From: Taxawa tesnikishii (nom. ined.)
Lineage: Eukaryota > Ascomycota > Dothideomycetes > Dothideales
Reading direction: 5' to 3'
DNA length: 64,000 nt
Assembly (NCBI GenBank): GCA_030247885.1
Contig: JAPDRO010000013.1
Coordinates: forward strand, 558,001-622,000
Below, in pieces: positions 46,408-56,428 of this stretch. A model generated the notes under the pieces. It worked only from the letters and a program-made list of their open reading frames with translations. It had not been told where the DNA came from and did not search any database. Each line of letters starts with the position of its first letter. Positions within the stretch are counted from its first letter, which is position 1. A program made the translations under genes and the position numbers.

Positions 46408-47185
46408 GTTTGTTTGGATGTGAAAACGAGAAACAATGCTGCGCTACGCTGCGCTGCGCTTATGAAACGGAGTTGATCTGGATTTGTCGTTGCTGTGCTG
46501 CGCTTATGTGGATACGGGGTGCAGGTTGCAGGCCGAGTGAGTGACAGGCCGGTTGTCCGTTGCGCGCAGTGGGAGGCGACAGAGCTGAGAGAAATGCGAA
46601 GCGAACGGTCTCTCCCCAGTCACCCTTGGCAGGCAGCTAGAAAGAATAAGAGACAGAATGATGCGATGGGTTGTACGAATGGCGGGTGGTGGTGAAGGGA
46701 TGTCGTGTCTGTCTGTCTTGGGTGAGCAGTGAGGATGCGGCTTGCGACGACCGGAACTTGGATGAGTGGAGGCGCAGAGTGGATCCGACCCCAGACGAAG
46801 GTAAATCCGTTCGGAGAACCAAAACAAGACGTTCCGGCCCGCTCTTCCTCGTAATTTCATCGAGCTCATGATTGCCGCAGTTATGCCGCAGCGGCTCTAA
46901 GGAAGCAATGATGCTTTTGGATTAATGGTGTATATATATATAAATATATATGTCCGTTTGCTGTCTCTGCCAAGCAAAGACGAATGCGTGTATAGGAATT
47001 CGTGCATCGCACACATGTTCAGCAAACTGTGATGACGTCCAAGGCGCGCCGATCTCCCGACATGGCATGCACGACCATAGTATAGTACCTGTGGCGGTGC
47101 AAGACGTGTGTATAGAGCTAGCCAATACCTCGCTCATGCAATGGCCTTTGTCCCTTTCCTGGCTTTGTCCAACCTTGTCTCGCCC
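46408..47185. other. Intergenic UBL gene / ERG8
   Basis: About 0.78 kb holding the promoter of the UBL gene and the ERG8 3' end. A TGCGCT-rich stretch lies near 46440-46465 and an AT dinucleotide tract at 46931-46951. Confidence 0.5.
46931..46951 (+). repeat. TA dinucleotide tract
   Basis: About ten TA units with one interruption, downstream of ERG8. Confidence 0.8.
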
Positions 47186-48810
47186 CTACTCTACCCACTC
47201 CACATACTCCTTGGGATCCTCCGCCTTCACACCTGCCATCTCCTCTCTCACGCCCAGAATGCCCACCTTTCCTACACTCCCTCCTTTTGCTGCCTGCGAC
47301 TTGACCTCCCATCCATCGAAGAGCTTCTGCAACCCTTCCACCACCTCCGCCCTGTCCTCGATTAGAAGAGCTACAGCGTCATACCCCCTGCACCAGGCAC
47401 TACACCGCCAATCACCCCTTCGATGTTCGAGCACGCATCCAGCAGTTCGGTTTGCGCAGGCGGTTCGATGGGCACCCCACTCATCTCGCTCATCTTCCTG
47501 GTTCCCTTTCTGATCTCTTCTATACACTTCCTCAGCCCTTCGTAGTCCCCGCCCTTCTCCGCCACCCTGACCATCTCGCGACTGAACGCTTCGTTCGCGC
47601 TCTGCAACCCTTCCCAAATCCTCTCCGCCTCCTGGCCCAATTCCTTCCGCCATGCAAGCACTTTCTTCACCATACCCGGCGTCTGACTTCCGCAACTCAC
47701 GTCGCACATTATCAAACGTAGGCCCTTCGGAACCTTCACTTCGTCCTTCCGGACTTCCGTATCCCAAGCTCCAGTCTCGCCGCTCTCCTCGACCAAATCG
47801 CGGAGCTGTTTCGAGAACCCGGGTTGTCCTGGTTCAGCGCGTGAGGAGAGGATGGACGGAGAAAACCGTCGGTAAAGGCAACTTCCGAAGACGGCGCTTG
47901 CGACATCAAATCCAGATCCAACCTTGCCTTGTGCAGCGCAATGCGCCGCTTGAGCCAGGTTGTGCAGACGACGTTTCCCCTCAAGCGTTTCCACATCGAA
48001 GAGATCCCTTGGGAGGTAGTGTGTAAGCAGTGCGGCGGTAAATGCCGTAGCCAAGGCTGCCGAAGACCCTAGACCGGTCTTGTTGGCCTTGGAGATGGGA
48101 ACGCCGAAGTTGTGGAATCGCGAGGTGCTTGAAGGGCTGCTAGCCGAGTAGTATGAGTTGTCGGCTAAGATGGTGATGCTGGAAGGAGGGATCATAGGGG
48201 AAGTTAAGGAGGCGATATATGATAAAGTGTAAATCAATGCTGTTTCGATGAAGGGGTTCCGGTTCAGGCTGAGGTCCGCGTCCCTGCCCAGTCAGATTTG
48301 TAAGTACAGACACCAGGACACGTACGGGAGTGACAACAGTAGGCACAATACAGACAGGTTGATGTAAAGGCATGAAGATGGAAAACGGCAGAAGCAGCAT
48401 CTGAGACCCTCAGGAACAATGGCGGCAGAGGACGATCATCCAAATCTTGTATGTTTCTGAGTCAAAACAAGCTCCCTCTCTACGGATCTAGAAGAGCTGA
48501 GCCTCCGCTCGCAAAGCAGGAAGGAAACAGATGGAAGTGTTCACTCACGCTCTTAACTGCGTAACCCGCATTCCCCCTCTCGATCAGTCAACCTGTACCC
48601 ATACTCCCAAACCGCACTCTCGAACTGTGGACTCTTAACAATGACCTCTGATATGGTAACCCCCGACGTCGTCAAAAGGGGCTTAATGTGCACATGTATA
48701 CGCGCATCGAGACCGAAAACAAGTCCATTGTATTTTCTGTCCAGGACCAGGTATCCGCCGGTCAAAAGGACCTTTCCAGGAGCGGAGACGGCTACGGTGG
48801 CTGAACTCAT
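47186..48810 (-). CDS. ERG8: Phosphomevalonate kinase Erg8
   Basis: GHMP kinase phosphorylating mevalonate-5-phosphate in the mevalonate/ergosterol pathway, probably cytosolic or peroxisomal. Start MSSATVAVSAPGKVLLTGGY at 48810; GGYLVLD and FGLDARIHV follow. Intron 48548-48284 (GTGAGT...GGGCAG) leads to ADLSLNRNPFIETALIYTL. The ATP-binding signature NKTGLGSSAALATAF and KVGSGFDVASAVFGS are intact, and the C-terminal lobe carries GVIGGVVPGAGGYDAVALL. Two homopolymer breaks, CCCCC 48573-48577 and CCCCC 47384-47388, each equal to one lost base; at the first, the shift also makes splice phase and the conserved RVTQLR segment fit. Essential in yeasts, so a true pseudogene is unlikely. Confidence 0.93.
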
Positions 48811-50896
48811 CGAGTACAATTGATTAAAAAAAATAAGTATTACTGCGTTAGGAAGTCACGCTGATCCCTTGTTTCGATATCGGATGCGATCAGCGGTGTT
48901 TTGCCTGTGTTTCTTTACATAGGGCCGACGAATCTTTAGCCTCGACGCGGGCGTTCGGGAATTAAATGCTGCGATCCCCGCTTCTCCAAGGAATTGGTCC
49001 TTGCGGATTCTGGCAAGAGGCATTAGACAGCATGGCAGGCGTAGCTGTCAGCACGCGCCCCCGGGCGTTTTCCAGCTCTCGATGATCACTCGACACCACC
49101 ACTGAGCATACCCTAGGTGTCTTTGTGAGTTGTCTTTTCAACAGTATTCTGAAGTACACCTCGCTTAGCACTTTGGCTCTCTGTAAGAACGCACCGGAGA
49201 GCTCCGATGCCGAGTCTGAATCACCCTCCAGACTCTACGCTGTCAGGCGTCGCAGCCTACCAAATGTGGACAAAGGAAAGGCTCAGTCTCAAGCATATGG
49301 ATGACGGATTTGCGTCCCCGACGCCAGATGTTCTCGTCGATTGACATACGACCTTGACTCTGAAGTCGCGGTGTCCGAGCGATGTATCCCGTTGATCTCA
49401 CGTAAAGACCTGGAGGATTCTTTATCTGCTCCTCGACTGTGCGACACGTAACAGTCTTTGTTCAGGTGCCATTGACTTCTGCCAGGAGATCGGATACACG
49501 AGTACCGAACCAGAGGAAGCGATGGTCTTTTGGATCCGTCTGGTCAAAAATAAGGGACACTCGTCAGTTCAAGAGGAAACTGATCAAGAAGAGAGCAGAT
49601 GATGAACAGAAGAATGACGACGTACAGAGCGATGGCAATGACCACAACCATAACGGCGAACGGAGTGGCGGTCGCGATCGGATAGACGACTCGAACTTCG
49701 AACGGAAACGCAGCGTTGAGAAGTCAGTGGCATCTTCTGCCGAGCCTTCCATCAACCCGGACGATTCTCACATCTTCCATCGAACCTGGCCGGCAAGGTG
49801 AACCCAAGAGAGACAAGCCCAACGATGACGTGCCATTCGTCGAGACATTGCGTACAACCGCAAAGTGGATCAGGGTACTTACCCACGATGACGTTGAGGA
49901 GTACCTTGCTGTCGCGCCACACCATGAGTCTTGTATGCTCGAAAAATCGGCGCGTGATGGATGGATGTTATGTGAGATGATCTGGGATCAGTCGTCTACA
50001 GGACTCCACAGTAATAATCGTGAACTGACGGGCAAGACCTTGCTGCGATTGCACAAAGAATAGGAAGAACGTGTCGACAAGGACTGGCCCGATAGTGAAG
50101 ACATCGAACTCGAAATCACATATCGCCACCTGGAAGACAACCCATGTGAGCGCTCGGGGCGGACAGTGATTCTGCAACTGTACAGAGCTTCGAGCAAGAG
50201 GCCTATCAGATTTTATAGAACAAGCCACAACCAAGGCTGACAACAAACGACAGGAGCGACCATCCTGGAAATCCAACGAATTAACATAAACCCGTTTGTC
50301 CCAGTAATAGAACGTAAAACGCCACACAGACAGGAATTTTTTGCTCTGAGCCCTAAAAATTTACTGCCCGATCGGTCAGTCTTTGTCTTGAACATGTGTC
50401 TGACCAAGGGGAATTTTATCGGACGACCGAAGAGTGCGTGAGAGTTGACGCGATGGCCAAAGGGTTCTAAATGCTCTCTGATGCTCTATTGAACAAACAC
50501 ACATTCAGCAATTCGCAGTTCTTGGGCCTTATCATCAAGACCAATCGTTTCGCGGCTACAGATTCGTGAAGTTGTTATATCAAGAATCCGGAAGGGCAAA
50601 AGGGGCCCGTTTAGTCTTGGACCCTCGACAAGAATTTCGGGCATTCGCCCGAAACCTCGCCGAGGGCCTGATTCATGAGACAACCCCGCTCGTGGTTGAT
50701 AAGGAGCGGAACAATACAAAATCGCACCAACTACATTTTTGCTTTCCCTGTTGACTCACTTGCCCAGGACGTACATGTACGTTAGAACAGCCAAGTTGAC
50801 GCTGTTCTAAAACCTTGTCAACCGTTAGCAAGGAAGGTACCCGCGCTTTTTGGACAACATTTCACAGATTCAGAAGCCTAGACGGCACTGCTTAGG
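48811..50896. other. 2.1-kb region with a possible lineage-specific gene
   Basis: No recognised domain. Plus-strand frames at 49439-49801 and 49716-50063 read as protein-like (basic KRKLIKKRADDEQKNDD, then VETLRTTAKWIRVLTHDDVE) and could be one gene joined near 49800, but the join is not a splice site. The rest (50064-50896) shows nothing. Confidence 0.4.
49439..50063 (+). CDS. Possible hypothetical protein, two frames
   Basis: Two overlapping open frames (49439-49801 and 49716-50063) hold a charged N-terminal half rich in Arg, Lys, Asp and Asn and a more ordered second half with alternating hydrophobic residues (EEYLAVAPHHESCMLEKSA, WMLCEMIWDQ). Passing from one to the other near 49800 needs a net frame change equal to two lost bases. 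I recognise no family. It may be a genuine orphan gene, a decayed gene, or chance open frames; the second half is the better candidate. Confidence 0.3.
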
Positions 50897-51577
50897 ATGA
50901 CAGACATTACGTCGTCGCAGGCTCCCTTGTCCGCCGAGAAGGTCTTTGACGAGGTTGGACCTGCCTATGAGAAAGCCTTCGAAGGCTGCTCTCCTCAGGC
51001 AGAGTCGATAAGATGGATCATCTCGCAGCTCGAAGGACGAAGCATCAAGCCAGCCAGATGCCTCGACATTGGCTGCGGTACCGGACGGCCAGTGTGTTCT
51101 TCGTTGGCGGAGGCTGGTCACAATGTTCTCGGAATCGACATCTCATCCGCGATGCTCGATGCTGCTCGCAAAAACGTGCCGCGCGCGAGATTCGAGAAGG
51201 CCGACATCCGGGACTTCGAGCCCGACGCTCCTTTCGACGTTATCACGGTCTACTTCAGCATGATTGCCGGCGTAACTCAGGACGAGATCAAGCAGTTTAT
51301 ACAGAAGATCCACGGCTGGTTGAAACAGGATGGGATCTTTGTTTTTGCGACCGTGCCTGTTCCGGGCAACAATGTCGAGATCCGGTGGATGGGTAAATCC
51401 GTTGCCGTTTCCAGCTTGGAGGCTGACGAGGCGGTGGCGTGGATACGGAAAGTGGGATTCGAGATCGAACGTCATTCCACGAGCACTTTTATGCCGTCGG
51501 CTGTTGAAGCGGGAATATGCAGCGCTGAGGATGTGTGGGAAGAGCCGCATCTTTTTGTTTATGCGAGGAAACGATGA
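50897..51577 (+). CDS. Class I SAM-dependent methyltransferase
   Basis: Small intronless Methyltransf_25/11-type enzyme of 226 aa with a clean frame. Motif I is LDIGCGTGRPVCSSLAEAG (about residues 55-73), post-I acidic GIDISSAMLDAA, then FEKADIRDFEP and FDVITVYFSM (motif IV region), and a C-terminal FVFATVPVPGNNVEIRW. No signal peptide or membrane segment, so it is cytosolic. The acceptor substrate cannot be inferred; similar enzymes methylate small molecules, including secondary metabolites. Neighbours are the orphan region upstream and a truncated MFS transporter downstream in the opposite direction. Confidence 0.88.
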   Translation: MTDITSSQAPLSAEKVFDEVGPAYEKAFEGCSPQAESIRWIISQLEGRSIKPARCLDIGCGTGRPVCSSLAEAGHNVLGIDISSAMLDAARKNVPRARFEKADIRDFEPDAPFDVITVYFSMIAGVTQDEIKQFIQKIHGWLKQDGIFVFATVPVPGNNVEIRWMGKSVAVSSLEADEAVAWIRKVGFEIERHSTSTFMPSAVEAGICSAEDVWEEPHLFVYARKR

Positions 51578-51900
51578 TAGAGTCTCTTCATGCCTTTGGT
51601 GGCCTGACGAAGTTGCTGTCTTCTTATCTGATCACTTCAACTCTCTACACCTGTTCTTGTTTGCCCGCAACATTCTTCTCTGCGCCTTCCACTTCGTGTC
51701 CTCAGTCGTTGTTGCAGCAGTCTCCATCGTCATCAGCAGCCTTATGCGCGCAGCTGTCGGTAGCGTCTAAATTCTTTCCCCTCCTCATCTCCGCAACTGA
51801 TCGATTCTTCTTCAGCGCTATCAAGCGCATCTGTCTTAGCTAGGAATCACACAGGGGCAACGGCGAAAAAGGGCAATGGCTGCCAGAGCCCACCGCGGCA
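51578..51900. other. Intergenic methyltransferase / MFS remnant
   Basis: About 320 bases between convergent genes; nothing recognised. Confidence 0.5.
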
Positions 51901-52494
51901 TTATGGCGTACCCGGCTTGTGACCCGCCGGTGAATGCCACACGGCTCTCCCGATTGCGGACAGGGCTACCGAAACTCCATTCAACGCGTCCACGATCCAC
52001 CAGCTAGGGGCGTTGCGGTTGAGAAGTATCGTCACACAAGGAGTTGCAAATCCGTCGCGCATACATTTGACGACGATGACGAACAACCCGGCACACTGTC
52101 GCAAGGCGTCGGAAGTCAGCAGTACAGTGAACGGCGTGGCAAGGTAGATCAGAGGATATATCAAAGAGGCTGATTCGAGGCACTTCAACACCCCGCGTCT
52201 TCTTGTCAAGCTAGGAGAGACGAAGTATTGGATTATCATGCCGAAAATGCCATAGATGGTAACAAGGAGACCGGTTCTACTAGCATCGAGCCCGAAGCCA
52301 TCAGGAAATCTCAGAGGCGCTTGCGGCAGGTCGTCCTGCTCCGACCGTACCGGGTTTTGCATGGAGATTAATAGGAGCTGATCGTATGCGACGGCATGCA
52401 CGGTCAACAACGCATCGATCAGCGGGTCGATACTCGAGGGCCGCTTGAAAACTTCCTGCGAGAGTGGTTTCTTTGCCATCTTCTGATTGTTCAT
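51901..52494 (-). pseudogene. Truncated MFS transporter (C-terminal half)
   Basis: The 197 aa match only part of the second six-helix bundle of a fungal drug/H+ MFS antiporter. Visible landmarks: LTVHAVAYDQLLLISMQNP, GFGLDASRTGLLVTIYGIFG, ESASLIYPLIYLATPFTVLL and CVTILLNRNAPSWWIV ... NGVSVALSAIGRAVW. The first six helices are absent (no homologous sequence upstream to 53007), and the protein stops before the last two helices. The ATG at 52494 is therefore secondary. I read it as a decayed gene copy. The remaining frame has no internal stop, so decay is recent or the fragment is still translated. Confidence 0.7.
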
Positions 52495-53007
52495 CAGTTT
52501 CTCACGCCCCGAAAGAAAAAGCTACGCTTCCCCGTCGTCCGCAGGTAAACAAGCCTGATCGATGGGATGCCATTAGAAAGGGAAGAGACGGCCGGACATA
52601 ATTCCGTAGTGGCCGACTCTCTTTATTCTTTGAATTTTCTTGAAGATACAAGGAATTTTGTAGGAGAAGGCATCGTTGAGCATTCGCTGGCTGTCCAAAG
52701 TGTTTCTCGGTTACGGCGCTGCAACACTGACAGCTCTCTTTCCCGCATGGTTGGTGAACCCACGATCATAACATCCCGATGCGGCTCAGCATGGCCGCTC
52801 CTCCGTTTGCGTCTCGCCGTAGAATGGTGGATGATAGCACGATGTAATGTCAAAATGTAGGCCTGGCAATGTAGACATACGCTGACTGATCTGCGAATGA
52901 CGGCGATTCTTCCAGTTTTGGCCGGTACACGTGTATGGGCGTTCAGTGTATGTGGTCATGTATTGTACTTCCAAACCTAAAAGGATGACAACGAAGACTG
53001 CAACATC
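52495..53007. other. Intergenic MFS remnant / aldehyde dehydrogenase
   Basis: About 0.5 kb; no gene and no further MFS sequence found. Confidence 0.5.
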
Positions 53008-54488
53008 TTATCTAGCGATGTTGACATTGACACTCTTCGTCTGCGTGAAAGACAACAATTCATCCAAGTTCTCCTCACGTCCGAGTCCCGATTCCTTGAC
53101 ACCGCCAAAGGGCACATTCATAAAGTGCCTTCCCACCTGGTTGATCCAAACAAACCCCGCTTCAATCTTCCTTGCAGTGTCATGCGCGACCGCCAGGTCC
53201 CTTGTGTAGATTGCAGCAGTCAGGCCGTAGGCCGTGTCATTGGCAGCCTTGATCAGTTCCTCTTCATCGCTCCACTTGAAAACGGACATGACCGGACCGA
53301 AAATCTCTTCGCGGGCGATGCGCATGTGGGGTTGCACGTCAGTGAAGATGGTGGGTTCGATGAAATAGCCTCCTTCAATGTCAGGGTTTGCTGTCGGCAC
53401 TTTCCCACCAGTGACGAGTCGCGCGCCTTCTTGCTTGGCTGATTCGATGTAGGAGAGGACGCGCTCGTGAGCCGCTTTGCTTATGACAGGACCCATTGTC
53501 GTCGCCATGTCCGTTGGAACGCCAGGACGGAACGCCTTCTCAACATACGCTGCGACCTTCTCAATGATACAATCATGATGCGATTCGTGAAGGAAGACTC
53601 TCGATGTCGAGCCACAAGACTGTCCTGCCCAGGTGAAGTTCATACCACGAGCTACACCTTCAATGAGTTTCTCCTCATCCGCGTCCGGGAAAGCAATGAG
53701 CGCGTTCTTGCCGCCGAGCTCAAGTAATGTTGGCTTCAAAGAGTCTGCTGCCGCCCTCTGGATAGCCTTGCCCGTTGGCACGCTGCCTATGAGTGTGACC
53801 TTCCTCACGAGCGGATGCGTGGACAAGGCCTTGCCGCATTCTACGCCGCCGGGAAGAACATTGAACACTCCAGGTGGAAACACACCGTCAAGTATCTCTG
53901 CTAAGCGGAGGCACGACAGAGGTGCTTGGTCTGGCGGCTTGATAACGACGCAATTACCAGAGGCAAGCGGGGCGCCCATTTTTGCACCAGCGAACATGAC
54001 AGGGTGGTTGAATGCCACGATACGGGCGACGACGCCCAGAGGTTCACGGATAGTGTAGTGGAATCCCTGCTCTGATACAGGGATCGTCTCGCCCTTGAGC
54101 ATTGGAATCAATCCCGCAAAGTAGTCCAGACTGGCAGCTGCTACGTTCGCATCGTTCAGCATCTCGGCGACAGGATTGCCTGTATTGAGGGCGTCAAGTA
54201 AAGCGAGTTCTTTCGCGTGTTGTCGCATAATTGTTGCTGCTTGCCGCAGACAAGACGCTCGCTGGGATGGAGGCGTGGCTTTCCATTTTTGAACGCTTCA
54301 TGTGCAGCCTGGACTGCTGCATCCACATCTCCTTCGTTGGCCTGGGCTATCTTGTGAATGGGCTTCCCGTTGCCAGGACTAACAGTCTCTCGAAAATCCT
54401 TCCCCTGTGGACTGTGCCATGATCCATTGTAGAAGAGTTCTTTGTTGGTAGGCAAAGACTCCTCGATACTGGGGAGTGCGCCGTCCAT
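53008..54488 (-). CDS. Aldehyde dehydrogenase (betaine-aldehyde DH-like)
   Basis: NAD(P)-dependent ALDH of about 490 aa oxidising an aldehyde to its acid. Intronless; start at 54488 (MDGALPSIEESLPTNKEL). Motifs: ELFYNGSWH, PLGVVARIVAFNHPVMF, VIKPPDQAPLSCLRLAEI, the NAD-binding IGSVPTGKAI, catalytic Glu in LLELGGKN, nucleophile Cys in WAGQSCGSTSRVF, EEIFGPVMSVF and the C-terminal FGGVKESGLGRE. Most like the betaine-aldehyde subgroup; substrate not known. A one-base loss in the TTT run 54280-54282 shifts frame after HEAFKNGK; rejoining gives PPSQRASCLRQAATIMRQ. It runs in the same direction as the upstream permease, with 320 bp between. Confidence 0.92.
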
Positions 54489-54808
54489 ACTGTTTTCTGG
54501 TTGAGGAGGGGAACAAACAAGGACGAAGCAATCCGGAGATACAAGAAGTCCATGCCGCTCATTGATAAATTATAGTACCGAGTGGAGAAGCCGATCACTC
54601 CATTAAGCAGGCAAAAAGGTTATCGAAAGGTAGGGCGAACTGCCGGCTATGCTTTCCCCGCCTTCTCCGCTTTGCTTTGCGTGTCCCACACGTGGGAGGC
54701 AGATCGGTGGAATCACACTTCAGGTTAAGTCTCTGGAGCGAGGCTGGGATCAAACGAAACTGAAGCTGAACAAGTGTCTGAAAAGAAATCAAGGGATGTG
54801 TAGCGAAT
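54489..54808. other. Intergenic ALDH / permease
   Basis: About 320 bases between same-strand genes; likely the ALDH promoter. No gene seen. Confidence 0.5.
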
Positions 54809-56428
54809 TCAGAAGTTCCGCCAAAATCGTTTCCAGAAAGGTGCTCTTGGTGCGACGACATCATCTGCAGAAAACATACCCGTACTCTCTTCCACCTTGT
54901 CCAGGTCAGAACGTCGACCGGAGTCAAGATCGATTTCATGAACCCTCCAGAAGTGTGTTTTGGCTAGGACCTTGTATACCACGTAAATAACTGGAAAGAG
55001 TGGTAGTAAAATATAGGCGTCGATGAAATTTCCGGCGTCGAATGGCTTGAGAGTGGTCCATCCTTGCACAAAAGCAAGGAAGAGGTTGGCGGAAAGACCA
55101 AAGTATGCGTTCCATGGATACCACAACGACTTGAACGGCAGTTCATGAGGTTGCCGTCCCTGAGCGGCCCAAGCTTGTCGGAATCGAATGTGGATGAACG
55201 AGATAGAACCCCAAACCAGGAATGTGGATACACCGCTGAGATTAACGATGTAACTGTATGCTTTGCTTGCTCCCGTGGAAATGTTCATCATGGACAGAGC
55301 ACCGAAAAGATTCGTAAAGATGATAGCCGCTACTGGGACACCGCGAGCATTGGTCCAACCTAAGAATCTTGGCGCTTTACCGTCCTGAGCCATGAAGAGG
55401 ACTGTTCGTGATCCAATGTAAATAGAACTGTTCACGGCTGAAAGGCAAGTGATGAAGATGAAAGCGTTGATTAGGTGAACACCGCCTTGCCAGCCAGCGT
55501 TCTGGATTGCAACAGTCATGGGGCTCTTCAAGGCACGGCTAGCGCCATTGACCAGGCCGTCAGCGTTAGCGGGACAAGTAATTCCAAAGAAGAGAGCCGA
55601 CCCCATGTATATGAAGATGATGCGCCAAAAGACCTGCCGAATCGCCCGTGGCACAGCAACACCTGGGTTTCTGGTCTCGGTAGCAGCAACGGCGATGGAC
55701 TCGCATCCAGCGTAGAAGGTGGAACAGAAAACAAAGACAGTAGCCACTCCACGAAATCCATTAGCGAAAGCACCGGGATCATGCCAGTATCGGAAGCCTA
55801 ATGCACCGTGCTGTCCAGAAAGTCCGCCAGCGGCATAGATGATAGAGAAGATGAAAAAGGCGGTAAGACCAAGCAATTTGAGTAGAGCTAGCCAAAACTC
55901 TGCCTCTCCAAAGGCTTCCACGCCAAGTAACTGAAAAGCGAGAAATGCACACCAGAAGATCAGGAAGTAACCCCACAGCGGCACTTTGCCGCTCCAGAAG
56001 ACGAAGATGCTCGAGATGACATTGTACTCATTGGCCAGAACTGCAACCCAGATGATGAAGTAATTCCAGCCCACCGCAACCGAGAAGGCCTTGTCGACCA
56101 TACGGTCCGCCAAGGAGGTGAAAGATCCTCCGGTAGGGTAAAGCGTAGTTAGCTCTCCAAGTGATTGCATGATACTGAAAGCGATGATTCCAATAACACC
56201 AAAGCCTATGAGGAGAGACGCCGGTCCACCGCTAGACAGCGCTCCGCCGGATCCCACAAGCAAACCAGGACCGATGATGCCGGCCAATGCCATCATGCTG
56301 AGATGGCGAGTCTTGAGGCCGCGCTTGACGCCGCTAACGGGGTCTATAGCATTGGAATCACTTGCATTCTGACCATAGGCCGATGGGTGCACTGTATTGA
56401 GCGGTGACAGGGATTTTAAACCAGACAT
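54809..56428 (-). CDS. Amino-acid permease (YAT/APC family)
   Basis: Plasma-membrane amino-acid/H+ symporter of the fungal YAT family, 539 aa, intronless and clean. I take the ATG at 56428 (MSGLKSLSPLNTVHPSAYG) because the family starts with a cytosolic tail of this size; the frame stays open upstream to 56674 but that part is basic and Arg/Ser-rich with no membrane character. About twelve helices are visible. Helix 1 has the substrate-backbone motif MMALAGIIGPGLLVGSGGAL; other landmarks are GELTTLYPTGGSF, VGWNYFIIWVAVLANEYN, GFRGVATVFVFCSTFYAG and VNSSIYIGSRTVLFMAQDGKA. The C-tail has WKRFWRNF. Which amino acid it carries is unknown. Divergent from a laccase across 2 kb. Confidence 0.93.
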   Translation of the reverse strand: MSGLKSLSPLNTVHPSAYGQNASDSNAIDPVSGVKRGLKTRHLSMMALAGIIGPGLLVGSGGALSSGGPASLLIGFGVIGIIAFSIMQSLGELTTLYPTGGSFTSLADRMVDKAFSVAVGWNYFIIWVAVLANEYNVISSIFVFWSGKVPLWGYFLIFWCAFLAFQLLGVEAFGEAEFWLALLKLLGLTAFFIFSIIYAAGGLSGQHGALGFRYWHDPGAFANGFRGVATVFVFCSTFYAGCESIAVAATETRNPGVAVPRAIRQVFWRIIFIYMGSALFFGITCPANADGLVNGASRALKSPMTVAIQNAGWQGGVHLINAFIFITCLSAVNSSIYIGSRTVLFMAQDGKAPRFLGWTNARGVPVAAIIFTNLFGALSMMNISTGASKAYSYIVNLSGVSTFLVWGSISFIHIRFRQAWAAQGRQPHELPFKSLWYPWNAYFGLSANLFLAFVQGWTTLKPFDAGNFIDAYILLPLFPVIYVVYKVLAKTHFWRVHEIDLDSGRRSDLDKVEESTGMFSADDVVAPRAPFWKRFWRNF

